This document shows, piece by piece, positions 1 to 9,625 of a stretch of DNA of 64,000 nucleotides. A program made the position numbers and the translations under genes. The stretch covers positions 209,857 through 273,856 of the forward strand of contig CALHVX010000020.1 in the NCBI GenBank assembly GCA_938036875.1, in the 5' to 3' direction. Origin of the DNA: an uncultured Pseudomonadales bacterium (GTDB lineage: Bacteria; Pseudomonadota; Gammaproteobacteria; Pseudomonadales; Azotimanducaceae). Positions within the stretch are counted from its first letter, which is position 1, and every line of letters begins with the position of its first letter. Under the pieces are notes generated by a model that saw nothing but the letters and a program-made list of their open reading frames with translations, had not been told where the DNA came from and did no database searches.

Positions 1-1
1 C

Positions 2-199
2 GGCATGCCGGAGTTGGCTGGCATGTCCTTAGCCACCTTGGACATCGCAGTGCCGGGGGCCGTCAGTGAGCAAGCGTTTGACGCGCTGGCACCGCGGTTG
101 CCGGTTTTGGCACTAGACTTGGGGGCAGCGACCACCTCGGAGCAAACCTTGGATTGGCCGTTCACGACGCACCAGGTTGTGCAGCTGCTAAGGCGCTAG
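2..199 (+). CDS. C-terminal end of an unrecognised protein (partial)
   Basis: The frame is open from the first bases of the window to a TAG stop at 197-199, giving about 65 residues of a gene that begins outside. The end reads LDWPFTTHQVVQLLRR. A beta-alpha rhythm with a final amphipathic helix is faintly reminiscent of the last part of a receiver-like domain, but that is too little to name a family. Its last 38 bases overlap the 3' end of tatD on the other strand (tail-to-tail). It has no internal stop and hydrophobic/acidic residues at normal frequency, so I believe it is real, but the function is unknown. Confidence 0.5.
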   Translation, partial: GMPELAGMSLATLDIAVPGAVSEQAFDALAPRLPVLALDLGAATTSEQTLDWPFTTHQVVQLLRR

Positions 200-1025
200 C
201 GGGTAAGTTAAACAAGCGTTTGGCATTGTCACTACTGTGTTGTTGCACTTGAGCTTCGCTAATCTCCAGCAAGCTTGCCAGGCTGCTGGCGACATAAGGA
301 AGTAGGGCTGGCGTGTTTCGTCTTTTGTGTTTCTTGTCTTGCGGCGCCGGGGCATTTTGTGGGCGCAGATAGGGCGCGTCGGTCTCTATCAGCAAACGTG
401 ACAGCGGAATCTTAGGGATCAGCTCACGCAATGCCTGGCCACGTTTTTGGTCGCTAACCCAGCCGGTGATGCCAATGTAGCAACCGGCTTCCAGATAGCC
501 TTGCAAGGCCGCCGCCGTACCGGTGAAGCAATGGATTACCACGCAGCTCAAGTCGCTGCGGCCTGCGCCTAGCAGCTGCTGTTGCAGTATTTGCAGCGTA
601 TCCGTTGATGCGTCGCGGTCGTGTACAAATAGCGGTAGCTGACACTCTGCCGCGAGCGCCACCTGCGCGGCAAAACACCTTTTTTGGCTGCTTGGGTTTG
701 AAAAGTTGCGAAAGTAGTCCAAACCCATTTCACCCATGGCAACTACTTGGGGTTGTTTGGCGAGCTGGGCTAAGTCTTGAAGCCAATGCTCGGTGATTTC
801 CTGTGCATGGTGGGGGTGCACACCAGCAGTGGCGAAGCAGGCGGTTGTGTTTGGCGTCCGCTCTTCATCCCGTTGTTGGCAGTAGCTTTGCGCTTGTTGG
901 CTATTGGCGACGGTGGTGCCGGTAATGAGCAAGCCGCGAACCCCCGCCTGGTAAGCTTCAAGCAGCAGTTGGTTGTGCTCTCCATCAAACTGCGAGCTAA
1001 ACAGGTTGACCCCAATGTCGATCAT
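162..1025 (-). CDS. tatD: TatD family 3'-5' DNA exonuclease
   Basis: A 287-residue metal-dependent nuclease of the TIM-barrel amidohydrolase type, thought to trim damaged DNA ends. It matches E. coli TatD rather than YcfH/YjjV: the N terminus is DIGVNL instead of the usual D-x-H-x-H. Metal and catalytic positions are visible: GVHPH (68-72), GEMGLD with E99, H135 in FVHDRDA, H165 in IHCFTG and D216 in ETDAPYL. It starts at an ATG 24 bases after the slt stop, so slt and tatD are probably cotranscribed. The last 15 residues or so run past the usual TatD end and overlap the convergent upstream gene. Confidence 0.93.
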   Translation of the reverse strand: MIDIGVNLFSSQFDGEHNQLLLEAYQAGVRGLLITGTTVANSQQAQSYCQQRDEERTPNTTACFATAGVHPHHAQEITEHWLQDLAQLAKQPQVVAMGEMGLDYFRNFSNPSSQKRCFAAQVALAAECQLPLFVHDRDASTDTLQILQQQLLGAGRSDLSCVVIHCFTGTAAALQGYLEAGCYIGITGWVSDQKRGQALRELIPKIPLSRLLIETDAPYLRPQNAPAPQDKKHKRRNTPALLPYVASSLASLLEISEAQVQQHSSDNAKRLFNLPASALAAAQPGAS

Positions 1026-1049
1026 TGCGCTTGACCTATGCCGCGGGCA

Positions 1050-3173
1050 CTAATCACGTTGTGCTAGTGCGGATGTTGTCGGTTGTGATTGAGGCAATAG
1101 GGGGACAAACAGCTCGCTAGTTTGCAGCAGTGGGTTTGGCTGGTTAAGTTTTTGGTTGTACACCTGAATAAACGCCAAAACGTTTTGGACGTAGTTGCGT
1201 GTCTCTCGGAAAGGAATTCGCTCAATCCAAACATCCATTGGCATATTTGCACTGTCTGCAAGCCAGCGGTCGACCCGGTGTTCACCGGCATTGTAGCCGG
1301 CAATCGCTAATGGGCGACTGCCATTGAAGCGGTCCAGCAGGGTAGCCAAGTAGTGGCTGGCAATCTCAATGTTGGTGGAAGGGCGATAGAGCGATGTGTT
1401 GGTTGGCTTGGCAAGGTTCGCGCGTGTGGCCACCTGTTTTGCTGTGCTTGGTAGTAGTTGCATTAAGCCGCGGGCATCAGCATGGGAGCGCGCGCGTTCA
1501 TCAAAAGCGCTTTCTTGTCGAGACACGGCCAGCAACATGGCAACCGGCACCGAGGTTGCATGGCTCTGTCTTTGGTAGTGGGTCATGTGCAAAAGCGGGA
1601 ACCGCAGGTCAGTATCATCGTGTAGCTTCGCCTTGTTGGCCGCAGCTATGGCTTGTCTAGGCCAACCGATATCCGCAGCCAAGGTGGCTGCAGCGGCACG
1701 TTCAGGTTGGTTGCTATTCGAAAGCAAACCTCGCCATTCACGTGCAGCAGCAATAAATTCTCGCACTGCGTACAGTTCGGTGGCGCGCACGAAAGCTGGG
1801 TTGTTCTGTAGCTTTGCTTCGACCACTGCATCGCGCTCGGTGACCGACCGGTTTAAGACTCCGGGTTGCTCAAGGCGTTGCGCCGCTAAAAAACCGTAGT
1901 AATCGCGGCGCTGGGCTAAGGCCGCTAGCATAAGCTGGCTGCGGTCCGAACTGTGTTGAGTTTCTTCTAAAGCGCGTGCTAGCCAGTATTGCCAGCGGTT
2001 TTTCGCTTTTTGGGCACTGTCTAGCTGATCGATCCAGTGGTAGGCGGCACTCCAATTTTGATTTTTAACGGCAGCCATGGCAAGCCCCTCGTGCAGTTGG
2101 GTTGCTTGTACTTCAGGCAAGCCTTGTAACGCGGTGGCATCGGTATCTGGGAACTCTCCGGCATTAGCGTAGGCTAAGGCGATGTTGACTTCAGTTTGGC
2201 TGCGCTGCTCGTTGGTGAAAGCCCAATGTTTGCGCGCTTGCCACAAGGTTTGCGCTTGCTGTGTTTCCCCTTTGCGTAGCAAGCGTTGCACAGCATGCAG
2301 CAAAATTTGTCGAGTGCGGGGCCTGTCTTGATTTTGTGGCGTACCGCCGGAGGCTTGGGCAATTTTATCTGCAAACTTCTGCGGTTGCTGGTGCGCTAGA
2401 TAAAAGAGCTGGCCTTCCGCCTGGTCTTCCTGTGGTAACAGTTTGACCAGGTAGCGGGCTAGGGTGCGTTGGTTCGCACCTAGCGCGAGGCTAAGACGTT
2501 GCCAGACCATGGTGTTTGTCAGCTGATCCGCTTTGATCCACAAATCAAAGATGGGGTCACAGGATTTAGGTAGGGATTTGCCCGATATCCAGAGCTCGGG
2601 AACTTGTGCAAAGGCTGCTTTTTTACGGTTGGTTGCATACAAAGCACGCAAGCGGTAGCACTGTAGATCTTTGTTTAGGTGCTCAAGCTTGGCTTTTTCA
2701 AATTGGGTTAGATAGCGTCGCCATTGGGACCTGCTGCCGATGGCCTTCAGCCAGCGAGCCTGTAGCAGACGAGTGATAGGTAGGTCAGCATTGGCTTTTG
2801 CAAAAGCGTGCATCTCTTTGTCAGAAACACTGCTAAGGCGGCGCCGCATATCGTGATATTGAAGGTAGGGTGCAATGGCATAGCCTTCAAGCTTGCTCAA
2901 TGCAATGTTGAAGTTTTCTTTCTGGCCGGTTGCTAGATATCGTTTTGCGCGCAGATAGGTGGCGCGCTGGGCGTAGTCTTGCCCGTTGGGCTGTACCGCT
3001 GAGCTGTTATCCGTTTGCGCACGGCTTGGTGCGCTCCAGCCCAGGCTGATCGCTAGGGTGATCAAACAAGCGAATAGGGCGCCATGCGAGCTCGCGTAGT
3101 TTTTGCGTTGTTGCTGCGCCGAAGCGCTAGTTTGGAAGAACGTCACTGTTGCTTCGCCAAGGTTGGACAACAA
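1050..3173 (-). CDS. slt: Soluble lytic murein transglycosylase (Slt70 type)
   Basis: A 707-residue periplasmic enzyme that cleaves the MurNAc-GlcNAc bond of peptidoglycan to 1,6-anhydro products. A hydrophobic segment ending in WSAPSRAQ is a signal peptide. A long alpha-helical superhelix follows, then the C-terminal lysozyme-like domain: catalytic E554 in SRQESAF, GLMQ (569-572) and AGYNAG (625-630). Length and order match Slt70. The start is uncertain: the most upstream candidate is TTG at 3173, and a GTG nine codons later (3146) would give a more usual signal peptide. No ATG is available before the hydrophobic core. tatD lies immediately downstream. Confidence 0.92.
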   Translation of the reverse strand: MLSNLGEATVTFFQTSASAQQQRKNYASSHGALFACLITLAISLGWSAPSRAQTDNSSAVQPNGQDYAQRATYLRAKRYLATGQKENFNIALSKLEGYAIAPYLQYHDMRRRLSSVSDKEMHAFAKANADLPITRLLQARWLKAIGSRSQWRRYLTQFEKAKLEHLNKDLQCYRLRALYATNRKKAAFAQVPELWISGKSLPKSCDPIFDLWIKADQLTNTMVWQRLSLALGANQRTLARYLVKLLPQEDQAEGQLFYLAHQQPQKFADKIAQASGGTPQNQDRPRTRQILLHAVQRLLRKGETQQAQTLWQARKHWAFTNEQRSQTEVNIALAYANAGEFPDTDATALQGLPEVQATQLHEGLAMAAVKNQNWSAAYHWIDQLDSAQKAKNRWQYWLARALEETQHSSDRSQLMLAALAQRRDYYGFLAAQRLEQPGVLNRSVTERDAVVEAKLQNNPAFVRATELYAVREFIAAAREWRGLLSNSNQPERAAAATLAADIGWPRQAIAAANKAKLHDDTDLRFPLLHMTHYQRQSHATSVPVAMLLAVSRQESAFDERARSHADARGLMQLLPSTAKQVATRANLAKPTNTSLYRPSTNIEIASHYLATLLDRFNGSRPLAIAGYNAGEHRVDRWLADSANMPMDVWIERIPFRETRNYVQNVLAFIQVYNQKLNQPNPLLQTSELFVPLLPQSQPTTSALAQRD

Positions 3174-3285
3174 AAGCCGCGTTGGCCTTAGGTGTCGGTG
3201 AATTCAGGATCAACTGAGTAAGTTAGACCGCTATACCGGTAGTGGTTCCCACAACCCATTGGCTTTAACCGCCGGGGCGCTAGTG

Positions 3286-3726
3286 TCAGTCAGAGTCTGC
3301 GCCAACGCGCACGGCCAAAATATCTCGCTTGGCGCCATGCAGGACACCGTTAGCCGTTGAGCCTAACAGCAAGGACAAACCGTGTCGGCCGTGGCTGCCG
3401 ACAACAATTAGGTCCGCATCTTGCGCCTCAGCCGCCCGTTGAATCTCACTTTCCGGACGTCCAAAGATTAAGTGCTGATGGGTAGGCGGTACGTTGATGC
3501 TATTGGCAAATTCGGCGAGATGTGATTTTGCCTGTTCGTGAATCTGGTCCTGAACGGAGGACAAATCCATTGGCACATCGCCGCCATAGGCCAGTGACAG
3601 TGGCTCAATCACATGGACTAGGTGGAGCTCGGATTCAAATGCCTGTGCTAGCGCGATAGCGCGGCGGGCAATGGGTCGTGACTCTTCCGTGAGGTCTACG
3701 GCAAGTAGGATGCATTTGTAGGTCAT
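3286..3726 (-). CDS. Universal stress protein, UspA family
   Basis: A 146-residue single Usp domain. The N terminus MTYKCILLAVDLTEES is the typical first strand, and the C-terminal GSHGRHG...GSTAN motif is the nucleotide-binding signature found in ATP-binding members. I place the start at the ATG at 3726 because the Usp fold begins there; the open frame continues 35 codons upstream without similarity to the family. The gene sits between slt (same strand, 112 bp away) and a divergent membrane protein. The exact stress role cannot be told from sequence. Confidence 0.9.
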   Translation of the reverse strand: MTYKCILLAVDLTEESRPIARRAIALAQAFESELHLVHVIEPLSLAYGGDVPMDLSSVQDQIHEQAKSHLAEFANSINVPPTHQHLIFGRPESEIQRAAEAQDADLIVVGSHGRHGLSLLLGSTANGVLHGAKRDILAVRVGADSD

Positions 3727-3906
3727 GGTGTGTCGCTCAACCTTAGGTCGTTTGCTCAGGTCCCGTTTGGGCCCGTCTCGGCGGACCTTACACCGGTTGG
3801 AAGCCTCCCTCAACATGACTTGATGCGACAAACCTCACAAGCGTTGGGCATAATCGCCGCTTGGCATAATTCGAATGAGCAGCGTGGACAGCAAGGTGGA
3901 CAAACA

Positions 3907-4509
3907 GTGACTTGGATAATAATTGGATTGATCTTGGTTGCCGCCTTTGGCCCAGTGCTTTGGTTGAAACCCAGTGGGCGCGACAAGCGCCTGAACGCGC
4001 TGCGCCAGGCCGCTCGCAATGCGGGGTTAACGGTAGACATCAAACCTCTGGTGAAACTCAACCCCACAGCCCAGGAGCGTGTTTCTGCTGGCGGTGAGGA
4101 GCGCGATAGCACTCGATTGGTTGCCCGGTATAGCCGACATCTCGAGAAGCCCTTGCGCGTCCTGTCTGGCTGGCAGGTGGTTGCCCAACCGCTCAGCCAG
4201 GAATCTAACGCCGTTCGACCAGCTATCCAAGTGGCGCCGGGTTGGGTGTTTGATCCCACCGTCGAATTTCCGCCGGAAAGCGGGTGGCCCGGGTCACTGA
4301 AAGAAAACTTGTCTAATTTGGAAAAATTACCCAAAGGTATTTTAGGGGTGGTTTTAGAGCGTCGTTTGGTCGGGGTCTTTTGGGACGAAAATGCCAGTGT
4401 GAATGCGGCTGACGTGGCGATTGTGGGCCAGGTATTAGCGGCTGTTGAAGCGCAATTATTGGCCTTGGATGAGCAGCTGCTAGTCTCAGAAGGTGACGAG
4501 AATTCTTGA
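3907..4509 (+). CDS. Conserved hypothetical single-pass membrane protein
   Basis: A 200-residue protein beginning (GTG) TWIIIGLILVAAFGPVLWL, one transmembrane segment at residues 2-20, then a basic stretch (KPSGRDKRLNALRQAARNAG) and a soluble domain of about 170 residues with no motif I can name. I chose the GTG at 3907 because AAGGTGG lies about 8 bases upstream and the protein then begins with its membrane anchor; an open frame extends upstream to 3730 but would overlap the usp promoter. Proteins of this look lie next to topA in Pseudomonas relatives. Function unknown. Confidence 0.7.
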   Translation: MTWIIIGLILVAAFGPVLWLKPSGRDKRLNALRQAARNAGLTVDIKPLVKLNPTAQERVSAGGEERDSTRLVARYSRHLEKPLRVLSGWQVVAQPLSQESNAVRPAIQVAPGWVFDPTVEFPPESGWPGSLKENLSNLEKLPKGILGVVLERRLVGVFWDENASVNAADVAIVGQVLAAVEAQLLALDEQLLVSEGDENS

Positions 4510-4609
4510 CAGCCTATTTTGTCTACCTTTATAACGGCGCCGGCATTGTCTAGAGATAGTCATCTAGATTTGCACCGACATTCATAATCACGCCAAAACC
4601 AGGAGGCTT

Positions 4610-7381
4610 ATGGCCCGTTCGTTGGTCATTGTTGAATCACCCGCTAAAGCTAAGACGATTAACAAGTATCTCGGCAACGATTTTATTGTTAAGTCTAGTG
4701 TTGGCCACATTCGTGACTTACCCACGGGTGGTCGTGGGTCTGACCCCAAAGCTCGCGCAGCAGAAGCGGCGAAAACCCGTGCCTTGCCGCCAGAAGAGCG
4801 TGCGATCTATAAAAAGGAGCGTGCTCGCAAGCAGCTCGTCAAACGGATGGGGATAGACCCTCATTCGGACTGGCACGCGGAGTACGAAGTCCTACCTGGC
4901 AAAGAGAAAGTTGTGGACGAATTGGTCAAGTTGGCCAAGAACGCTGACATGATCTACCTCGCCACGGACTTGGACCGAGAGGGGGAGGCCATTGCTTGGC
5001 ACCTGCGGGAAACCATCGGTGGTGACCCAGATCGCTATCGGCGTGTGGTGTTTAACGAGATCACGCGTAAAGCGATCCAGGAAGCCTTTGCAGAACCAGG
5101 TGAGCTGGACATTGATCAGGTCAACGCCCAGCAAGCGCGGCGCTTCCTCGACCGCGTGGTGGGTTTTGAGCTATCGCCACTGCTGTGGGCCAAAGTCGCT
5201 CGCGGACTTTCTGCTGGACGTGTGCAATCGGTAGCGGTTCGACTGCTCGTTAATCGCGAACGTGAGATCCGCGCTTTTGACCCGGAAGAATATTGGGAAG
5301 CCTTTGCGGATTTGAATCGGGCTGGCGAGAGTGAACCCACGCGGTTCCAAATTTCCAAGCAGGCGGGTGCGAATTTTCGACCAACCAGCGAAGAGCAAAC
5401 CAACGCTGCATTAGACAACCTGCGTTCCCAAGACTTTGAGGTAACCTCGCGAGAGGATCGCCCAACCCGAACCAAGCCAAACGCGCCCTTCATTACCTCT
5501 ACGTTGCAGCAGGCGGCCTCCACCCGTCTTAGCTTCAGCGTGAAGAAAACCATGACCATGGCTCAGCGTTTGTATGAGGCGGGGTACATCACTTACATGC
5601 GCACAGATTCCACCAACTTAAGTGCAGAGGCGGTGAACAGTGTTCGGGATCACATCAAAGACAATTATGGCGACAAGTACCTGCCAGAAAAGCCGTTGGT
5701 TTACTCCAGCAAACAAGACGCACAAGAAGCGCACGAAGCGGTTCGCCCATCAAACGTGGGTACCAAACCTGAGCATCTAACCGGTGTGGATGAAGATGCG
5801 GTGCGGTTGTACGACCTAATCTGGCGCCAGTTTGTGGCCTGCCAAATGCCGCAAGCGCAATACCTAAGTACCACCATTATTGTCACGGCCGGCGAGTTTG
5901 ACATGCGCATCCGTGGTCGCATTCTGGTCTTTGATGGCTACACCAAAGTGTTGCCACCGCAATCGCGCAAAGAAGAAGAGGCGGTGCTACCAGACTTGAG
6001 CGTTGGTGAGAAATTGTCGTTACACGACCTTGAAGGCGTTCAACACTTCACCAAGCCGCCACCAAGGTTTGGCGAGGCATCGCTAGTACGTGAGCTTGAG
6101 AAGCTGGGGATAGGCCGTCCCTCAACTTACGCGGCGATCATTTCTACTATTCAAGACCGCGGTTATGTAACCCTTAACAACCGACGCTTTTACGCCGAAA
6201 AAATCGGCGAGTTGGTTACCGATCGATTGGTAGAGAAGTTTGAAAACCTGATGGATTTCGGCTTTACCGCGCAGATGGAGGAAGAGCTGGACAAGATCGC
6301 TGAAGGCAACGTGCCTTGGCGTGAGGTGTTGGATCAGTTCTATGGCGACTTTAGCGAGAAGCTTGTCCAAGCCAAATCCGATGAAGACGGCATGCGCGAC
6401 AACGCGCCAACGGATACAGATCTTGAGTGTGGCAACTGTGGTCGGCATCTCCAAATTCGCACCGGCAGCACCGGTGTCTTTATGGGCTGCTCCGGCTACG
6501 CCTTAAAGCCCAAAGAGCGCTGCACCCAAACCGTTAACCTGATCCCCGTCGACGAAGTCGTTGATGTGGACAAGGACGACGAGGGTGAGTCAAAGCTGCT
6601 ACGCAAGAAGATCAAGTGCCCCAAGTGCAAAACGCCCATGACCAGCTATTTGGTTGATGAGAATCGAAAGCTGCACATTTGCGGCAACAACCCGGATTGT
6701 GCTGGATTCAAGGTTGAAAAGGGTAAGTTCAAGATCAAGGGTTACGACGGTCCGGTTTTGGATTGCGACAAATGTGGCGCTGAGATGCAACTTAAATCCG
6801 GTCGCTTTGGTAAGTACTTTGGGTGCATGAACCCGGAGTGTAAGAATACCCGCAAGTTGCTGCGCAGCGGCGAGCCGGCTCCGCCAAAAGCGGATCCAGT
6901 ACCTATGCCTGAATTGCTGTGCGAGAAGGTTGAAGATCACTACTTGCTCCGTGATGGTGCCGCAGGCATATTCTTGGCAGCGAGCCAGTTTCCTAAAAAT
7001 AGGGAAACGCGCGCACCGCTGATCAATGAACTGATGCCGCACTCCAACGAGCTCGATCCAAAGTTTGCGTATTTGCTAACGGCGCCGACCCAAGACCCGG
7101 ATGGCAATCCGTCGGTTGTACGTTTTGCGCGCAAAACCAAAGAGCAATACGTGCAAACAGAAATTGACGGCAAGGCAACCGGCTGGAAGGCATTCTATGT
7201 CGATGGCAAGTGGGTAGAAGAGCAAAAGGCGCCGAAGAAAAAGGCGGCAGCGAAGAAAAAAGCCCCCGCAAAAAAGAAGAAAGCGAAGGCCAAGAAAACC
7301 ACCAGTGGGACCAAAGCGCCGAGCAAGAAGGCGACAAGCAAAAAAGCCACAACCAAAAAGTCCGACAGCGCTGATTCGTAA
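4610..7381 (+). CDS. topA: DNA topoisomerase I (omega protein)
   Basis: A 923-residue type IA topoisomerase that relaxes negative supercoils. The Toprim domain has E9 (VIVESPAKA) and D120/D122/E124 ([10 protein letters not shown]); the active-site tyrosine is Y329 in [10 protein letters not shown]. Three C4 zinc ribbons follow (CGNC..., CPKC..., CDKC..., about 605-760), then a lysine/alanine-rich tail of about 45 residues ([16 protein letters not shown] and similar) that probably contacts DNA. It starts at an ATG with a perfect AGGAGG Shine-Dalgarno six bases upstream. The context (small acidic gene, lexA) matches Pseudomonas. Confidence 0.98.
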   Translation: MARSLVIVESPAKAKTINKYLGNDFIVKSSVGHIRDLPTGGRGSDPKARAAEAAKTRALPPEERAIYKKERARKQLVKRMGIDPHSDWHAEYEVLPGKEKVVDELVKLAKNADMIYLATDLDREGEAIAWHLRETIGGDPDRYRRVVFNEITRKAIQEAFAEPGELDIDQVNAQQARRFLDRVVGFELSPLLWAKVARGLSAGRVQSVAVRLLVNREREIRAFDPEEYWEAFADLNRAGESEPTRFQISKQAGANFRPTSEEQTNAALDNLRSQDFEVTSREDRPTRTKPNAPFITSTLQQAASTRLSFSVKKTMTMAQRLYEAGYITYMRTDSTNLSAEAVNSVRDHIKDNYGDKYLPEKPLVYSSKQDAQEAHEAVRPSNVGTKPEHLTGVDEDAVRLYDLIWRQFVACQMPQAQYLSTTIIVTAGEFDMRIRGRILVFDGYTKVLPPQSRKEEEAVLPDLSVGEKLSLHDLEGVQHFTKPPPRFGEASLVRELEKLGIGRPSTYAAIISTIQDRGYVTLNNRRFYAEKIGELVTDRLVEKFENLMDFGFTAQMEEELDKIAEGNVPWREVLDQFYGDFSEKLVQAKSDEDGMRDNAPTDTDLECGNCGRHLQIRTGSTGVFMGCSGYALKPKERCTQTVNLIPVDEVVDVDKDDEGESKLLRKKIKCPKCKTPMTSYLVDENRKLHICGNNPDCAGFKVEKGKFKIKGYDGPVLDCDKCGAEMQLKSGRFGKYFGCMNPECKNTRKLLRSGEPAPPKADPVPMPELLCEKVEDHYLLRDGAAGIFLAASQFPKNRETRAPLINELMPHSNELDPKFAYLLTAPTQDPDGNPSVVRFARKTKEQYVQTEIDGKATGWKAFYVDGKWVEEQKAPKKKAAAKKKAPAKKKKAKAKKTTSGTKAPSKKATSKKATTKKSDSADS

Positions 7382-7447
7382 ACCGAACCAGCGTTAATTC
7401 AATGGCACAAGCTGTGGGAGCAAAGGTCGTTTAGTGAAAGTCTGTTC

Positions 7448-7855
7448 ATGAAAATTCTCGAAATTTTGTGCCTTGAAAATGGCGACGTCGTATTGGTTGA
7501 AGCCGCAGATGATGCGACAGACGATATTAGCGATCTAAGTAAGGCTCCGGTTACCCAGAGTCGACGTACCAGTGATGTTGAAAAACCACTGGTGAGCATT
7601 CGTTTTTCTCCGGAAGTGCGAGATATGCTCGGCGACGATTCGCTGGGGGTTGCTGAGGCAATGATAGAAGCCGCGACCGCCTATATCAGCGGCGAAACCG
7701 GGTTTGCATCCGGTGATGTTAGCTTGGAGCCTGTTTTAGAGTCTGGTTTGGACACCGATTTAGAGCGGCGTTTGGACGTTCGTGCGGAGCAAATTGATAC
7801 GGATGTTGACGACTTTGACGATCAGGTGAGCACCGCGCCAGTGGTGTTGCACTAA
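7448..7855 (+). CDS. Small acidic conserved hypothetical protein
   Basis: A 135-residue, strongly acidic protein. The N terminus MKILEILCLENGDVVLVEA looks like two beta strands, the middle part VSIRFSPEVRDMLGDDSLGVAEAMIEAA is an amphipathic region, and the C terminus is rich in D and E and probably disordered. There are no Cys pairs, signal peptide or membrane segments. It lies between topA and lexA on the topA strand, 66 bp after the topA stop. In Pseudomonas a small hypothetical gene occupies the same position, which supports it being real. I do not recognise a functional family. Confidence 0.7.
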   Translation: MKILEILCLENGDVVLVEAADDATDDISDLSKAPVTQSRRTSDVEKPLVSIRFSPEVRDMLGDDSLGVAEAMIEAATAYISGETGFASGDVSLEPVLESGLDTDLERRLDVRAEQIDTDVDDFDDQVSTAPVVLH

Positions 7856-7875
7856 CGCGTGATGCTTGCGAGCTG

Positions 7876-8514
7876 TTACAGGTTCTGCCGAATGACCCCA
7901 ACGCTCAGACCTTCAATGGCAAATTCTTGGGTCTTCAGGTCTACCTCGATGGGCTCGAAATCCGGATTCTCCGGTAGCAACAACAGCTTGCTGCGAGTAC
8001 GCGTGCGTTGCAGGCGTTTCACCGTGACCTCGTCTTCGATTCTGGCCACGACAATCTGGCCGTTAGCGGCCTCAGTCGTTTTGTGTACCGCCAGCAAATC
8101 TCCGTCTAGGATGCCGGCCAAGCACATACTGTCGCCATTGACCCGCAGCAAGTAGTCAGCGCGCGGGCGAAAAAAGTTTGGTGCTAGATCAACCCGGTCT
8201 TCGATGTGCTCGGTGGCCAGGATAGGGCTACCGGCTGCAACCCGACCGACAATGGGTAATCCAGATTCTTCAGGTAAGCGAATGCCCCGAGAAGTGCCAG
8301 GGATCATCTCAATGGCACCTTTGCGGGCAAGGGCTTTGAGATGCTCCTCTGCCGCGTTGGGTGATTTGAAGCCCAGCTCTCGAGCGATGTCTGCGCGGGT
8401 TGGCGGGTAACCGGTATCGGCGATATGTGCGCGAATCAGATCAAGCACTTGGGCCTGCCTGGGTGTTAGGCGAACCTCGCCGGAGGCGAGGAGATTGGTG
8501 GATGATTTGCTCAT
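7876..8514 (-). CDS. lexA: LexA repressor (SOS regulator, S24 autoprotease)
   Basis: A 212-residue repressor of DNA-damage genes that self-cleaves when stimulated by RecA filaments. The winged HTH is at about 13-80 ([12 protein letters not shown]...[15 protein letters not shown]). The cleavage bond is A94-G95 in VGRVAAGSP; the catalytic dyad is S129 (GDSM) and K166 (VTVKR). Two LexA operators lie just upstream, so it is autoregulated. The N terminus is about ten residues longer than in E. coli. It is convergent with the acidic gene and divergent from the LolA-like gene. sulA, its usual neighbour in Pseudomonas, is absent. Confidence 0.98.
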   Translation of the reverse strand: MSKSSTNLLASGEVRLTPRQAQVLDLIRAHIADTGYPPTRADIARELGFKSPNAAEEHLKALARKGAIEMIPGTSRGIRLPEESGLPIVGRVAAGSPILATEHIEDRVDLAPNFFRPRADYLLRVNGDSMCLAGILDGDLLAVHKTTEAANGQIVVARIEDEVTVKRLQRTRTRSKLLLLPENPDFEPIEVDLKTQEFAIEGLSVGVIRQNL

Positions 8515-8571
8515 AAAAATCCTGTTTTAGAAGTGGCTGAAGCAACCCACGTATAGCGGCATAATGAATAT

Positions 8572-8587
8572 ATGGAAAAATATACAG
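8572..8587 (-). promoter_or_regulatory. LexA operator (SOS box 2)
   Basis: On the minus strand the sequence is CTGTATATTTTTCCAT, one base off the CTG-N10-CAG consensus (CAT for CAG) with the typical TATAT-rich core. It is centred 20 bp from box 1, two helical turns, resembling the double operator of E. coli lexA. It sits 57 bases upstream of the lexA ATG. Confidence 0.78.
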
Positions 8588-8591
8588 TAAT

Positions 8592-8607
8592 CTGGCTATT
8601 TGTACAG
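8592..8607 (-). promoter_or_regulatory. LexA operator (SOS box 1)
   Basis: On the minus strand the sequence is CTGTACAAATAGCCAG, an exact CTG-N10-CAG match to the gammaproteobacterial LexA box. It lies 77 bases upstream of the lexA ATG. Its distance to the divergent gene start at 8712 is 104 bases, so it could in principle affect that promoter as well. Confidence 0.85.
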
Positions 8608-8711
8608 GGGTGTCCTCAATTTGCCACCTATAAGATTGGTTAGCACCATCTCGCAAGTTACTGGTTTAATTAGACTCCGTGAATTTGCACCCCAAGGAAG
8701 GCTTGCCTAAG

Positions 8712-9623
8712 ATGCCTGACTTGTTACGAGGTAGTTTTGTTATTTTGTCCTTCTTGACGTTTTCTCATCGCCTAGCTGCCGGGTTCCGGCCGTTGGGTTT
8801 CGCTGTGACCGCCTGGTTGGCCACGCAAGGAGCGATAGCCGAAACCCAGCCTGCCGTTAGCCTGGGCGAAAAATTAGAAGCTGAGCTGGTTGCCGCCGCA
8901 ACGCCAAGCGAGCGGGGCCGGCTGGTTGCGCTGGCCGCAGATACCCATGATTCCGGTTACATCGATCTGCAAGTAGACCTGGAGATGGTGTTACGGACCG
9001 CGGGTGGCAGAAGTACCCAGCGAGAGTTGAGTATCAAACAGCTAGAAGTGCCCAGCGATGGCGATAAATTGTTGGTGGTGTTCTCAACGCCAAAGTCGGT
9101 CAAAGGCACTGCGCTCCTAAGCTATGCACACAAGCAGGGGCAAGACGACCAGTGGCTATACCTGCCGGCGATCAAGCGAGTCAAAAAGATCACCTCCAAA
9201 AACCGCTCCGGCCCATTTTTGAGTAGCGAGTTCGCCTTTGAAGATTTGACGCCCCAAGAGGTCGACAAGTATAGCTACGAGCTGTTGCGAACCGCTCCGT
9301 GCAAAGCGGGTGACTGCTACGTGTTGCAGCGCATCGCCAAGGACGAGCACACGGGTTACGCCAAGCAGGAGCAATGGTTGGATACCAAAGCGCTGCTCAC
9401 GCAAAAAATTGACTACTTTGATCGACGAGGCGAGTTGCTGAAAACCCTAGACGTTGCGAACTACCAATTGTTCGATGAACAACATTGGCGTGCGCTGAAT
9501 CTGGTGATGAACAACCATCAGTCTGGTAAGAGCACCGAGCTGCGCTGGCACAACTATCGGTTTGCCACGGGCCTAGATGCAGATCGTGACTTTAGCGCTA
9601 ATAGCCTCAGACGCGTACGTTAA
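8712..9623 (+). CDS. Outer-membrane lipoprotein-sorting (LolA-like) protein
   Basis: A 303-residue exported protein. After a long N-terminal export signal (hydrophobic stretches ending in AIAETQP) comes a LolA-like open beta-barrel of the family annotated 'outer membrane lipoprotein-sorting protein': DLQVDLEMVLRTAGG, LLVVFSTPKSVKGTALL, WLYLPAIKRVKKI and FLSSEFAFEDLTP are hallmark segments. I chose the ATG at 8712, preceded by AAGGAAG; a GTG 11 codons earlier is possible. The family usually travels with an RND (MMPL) exporter and an outer-membrane barrel; here only the barrel gene follows, 2 bp downstream, so the pair is surely cotranscribed. Role inferred: moving a lipid or lipoprotein across the periplasm. 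Confidence 0.85.
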   Translation: MPDLLRGSFVILSFLTFSHRLAAGFRPLGFAVTAWLATQGAIAETQPAVSLGEKLEAELVAAATPSERGRLVALAADTHDSGYIDLQVDLEMVLRTAGGRSTQRELSIKQLEVPSDGDKLLVVFSTPKSVKGTALLSYAHKQGQDDQWLYLPAIKRVKKITSKNRSGPFLSSEFAFEDLTPQEVDKYSYELLRTAPCKAGDCYVLQRIAKDEHTGYAKQEQWLDTKALLTQKIDYFDRRGELLKTLDVANYQLFDEQHWRALNLVMNNHQSGKSTELRWHNYRFATGLDADRDFSANSLRRVR

Positions 9624-9625
9624 CA

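Noticed and set aside
3810..4334. 174-residue minus-strand frame over the membrane protein gene upstream of topA
   Set aside because: No coding character and it overlaps a better-supported gene and the usp promoter.
5116..5559. 147-residue frame antisense to topA
   Set aside because: Fully inside topA, with no family resemblance.
7023..7352. Ser/Leu-rich frames antisense to the topA tail
   Set aside because: They mirror the AAG/GCC-rich Lys/Ala codons of topA.
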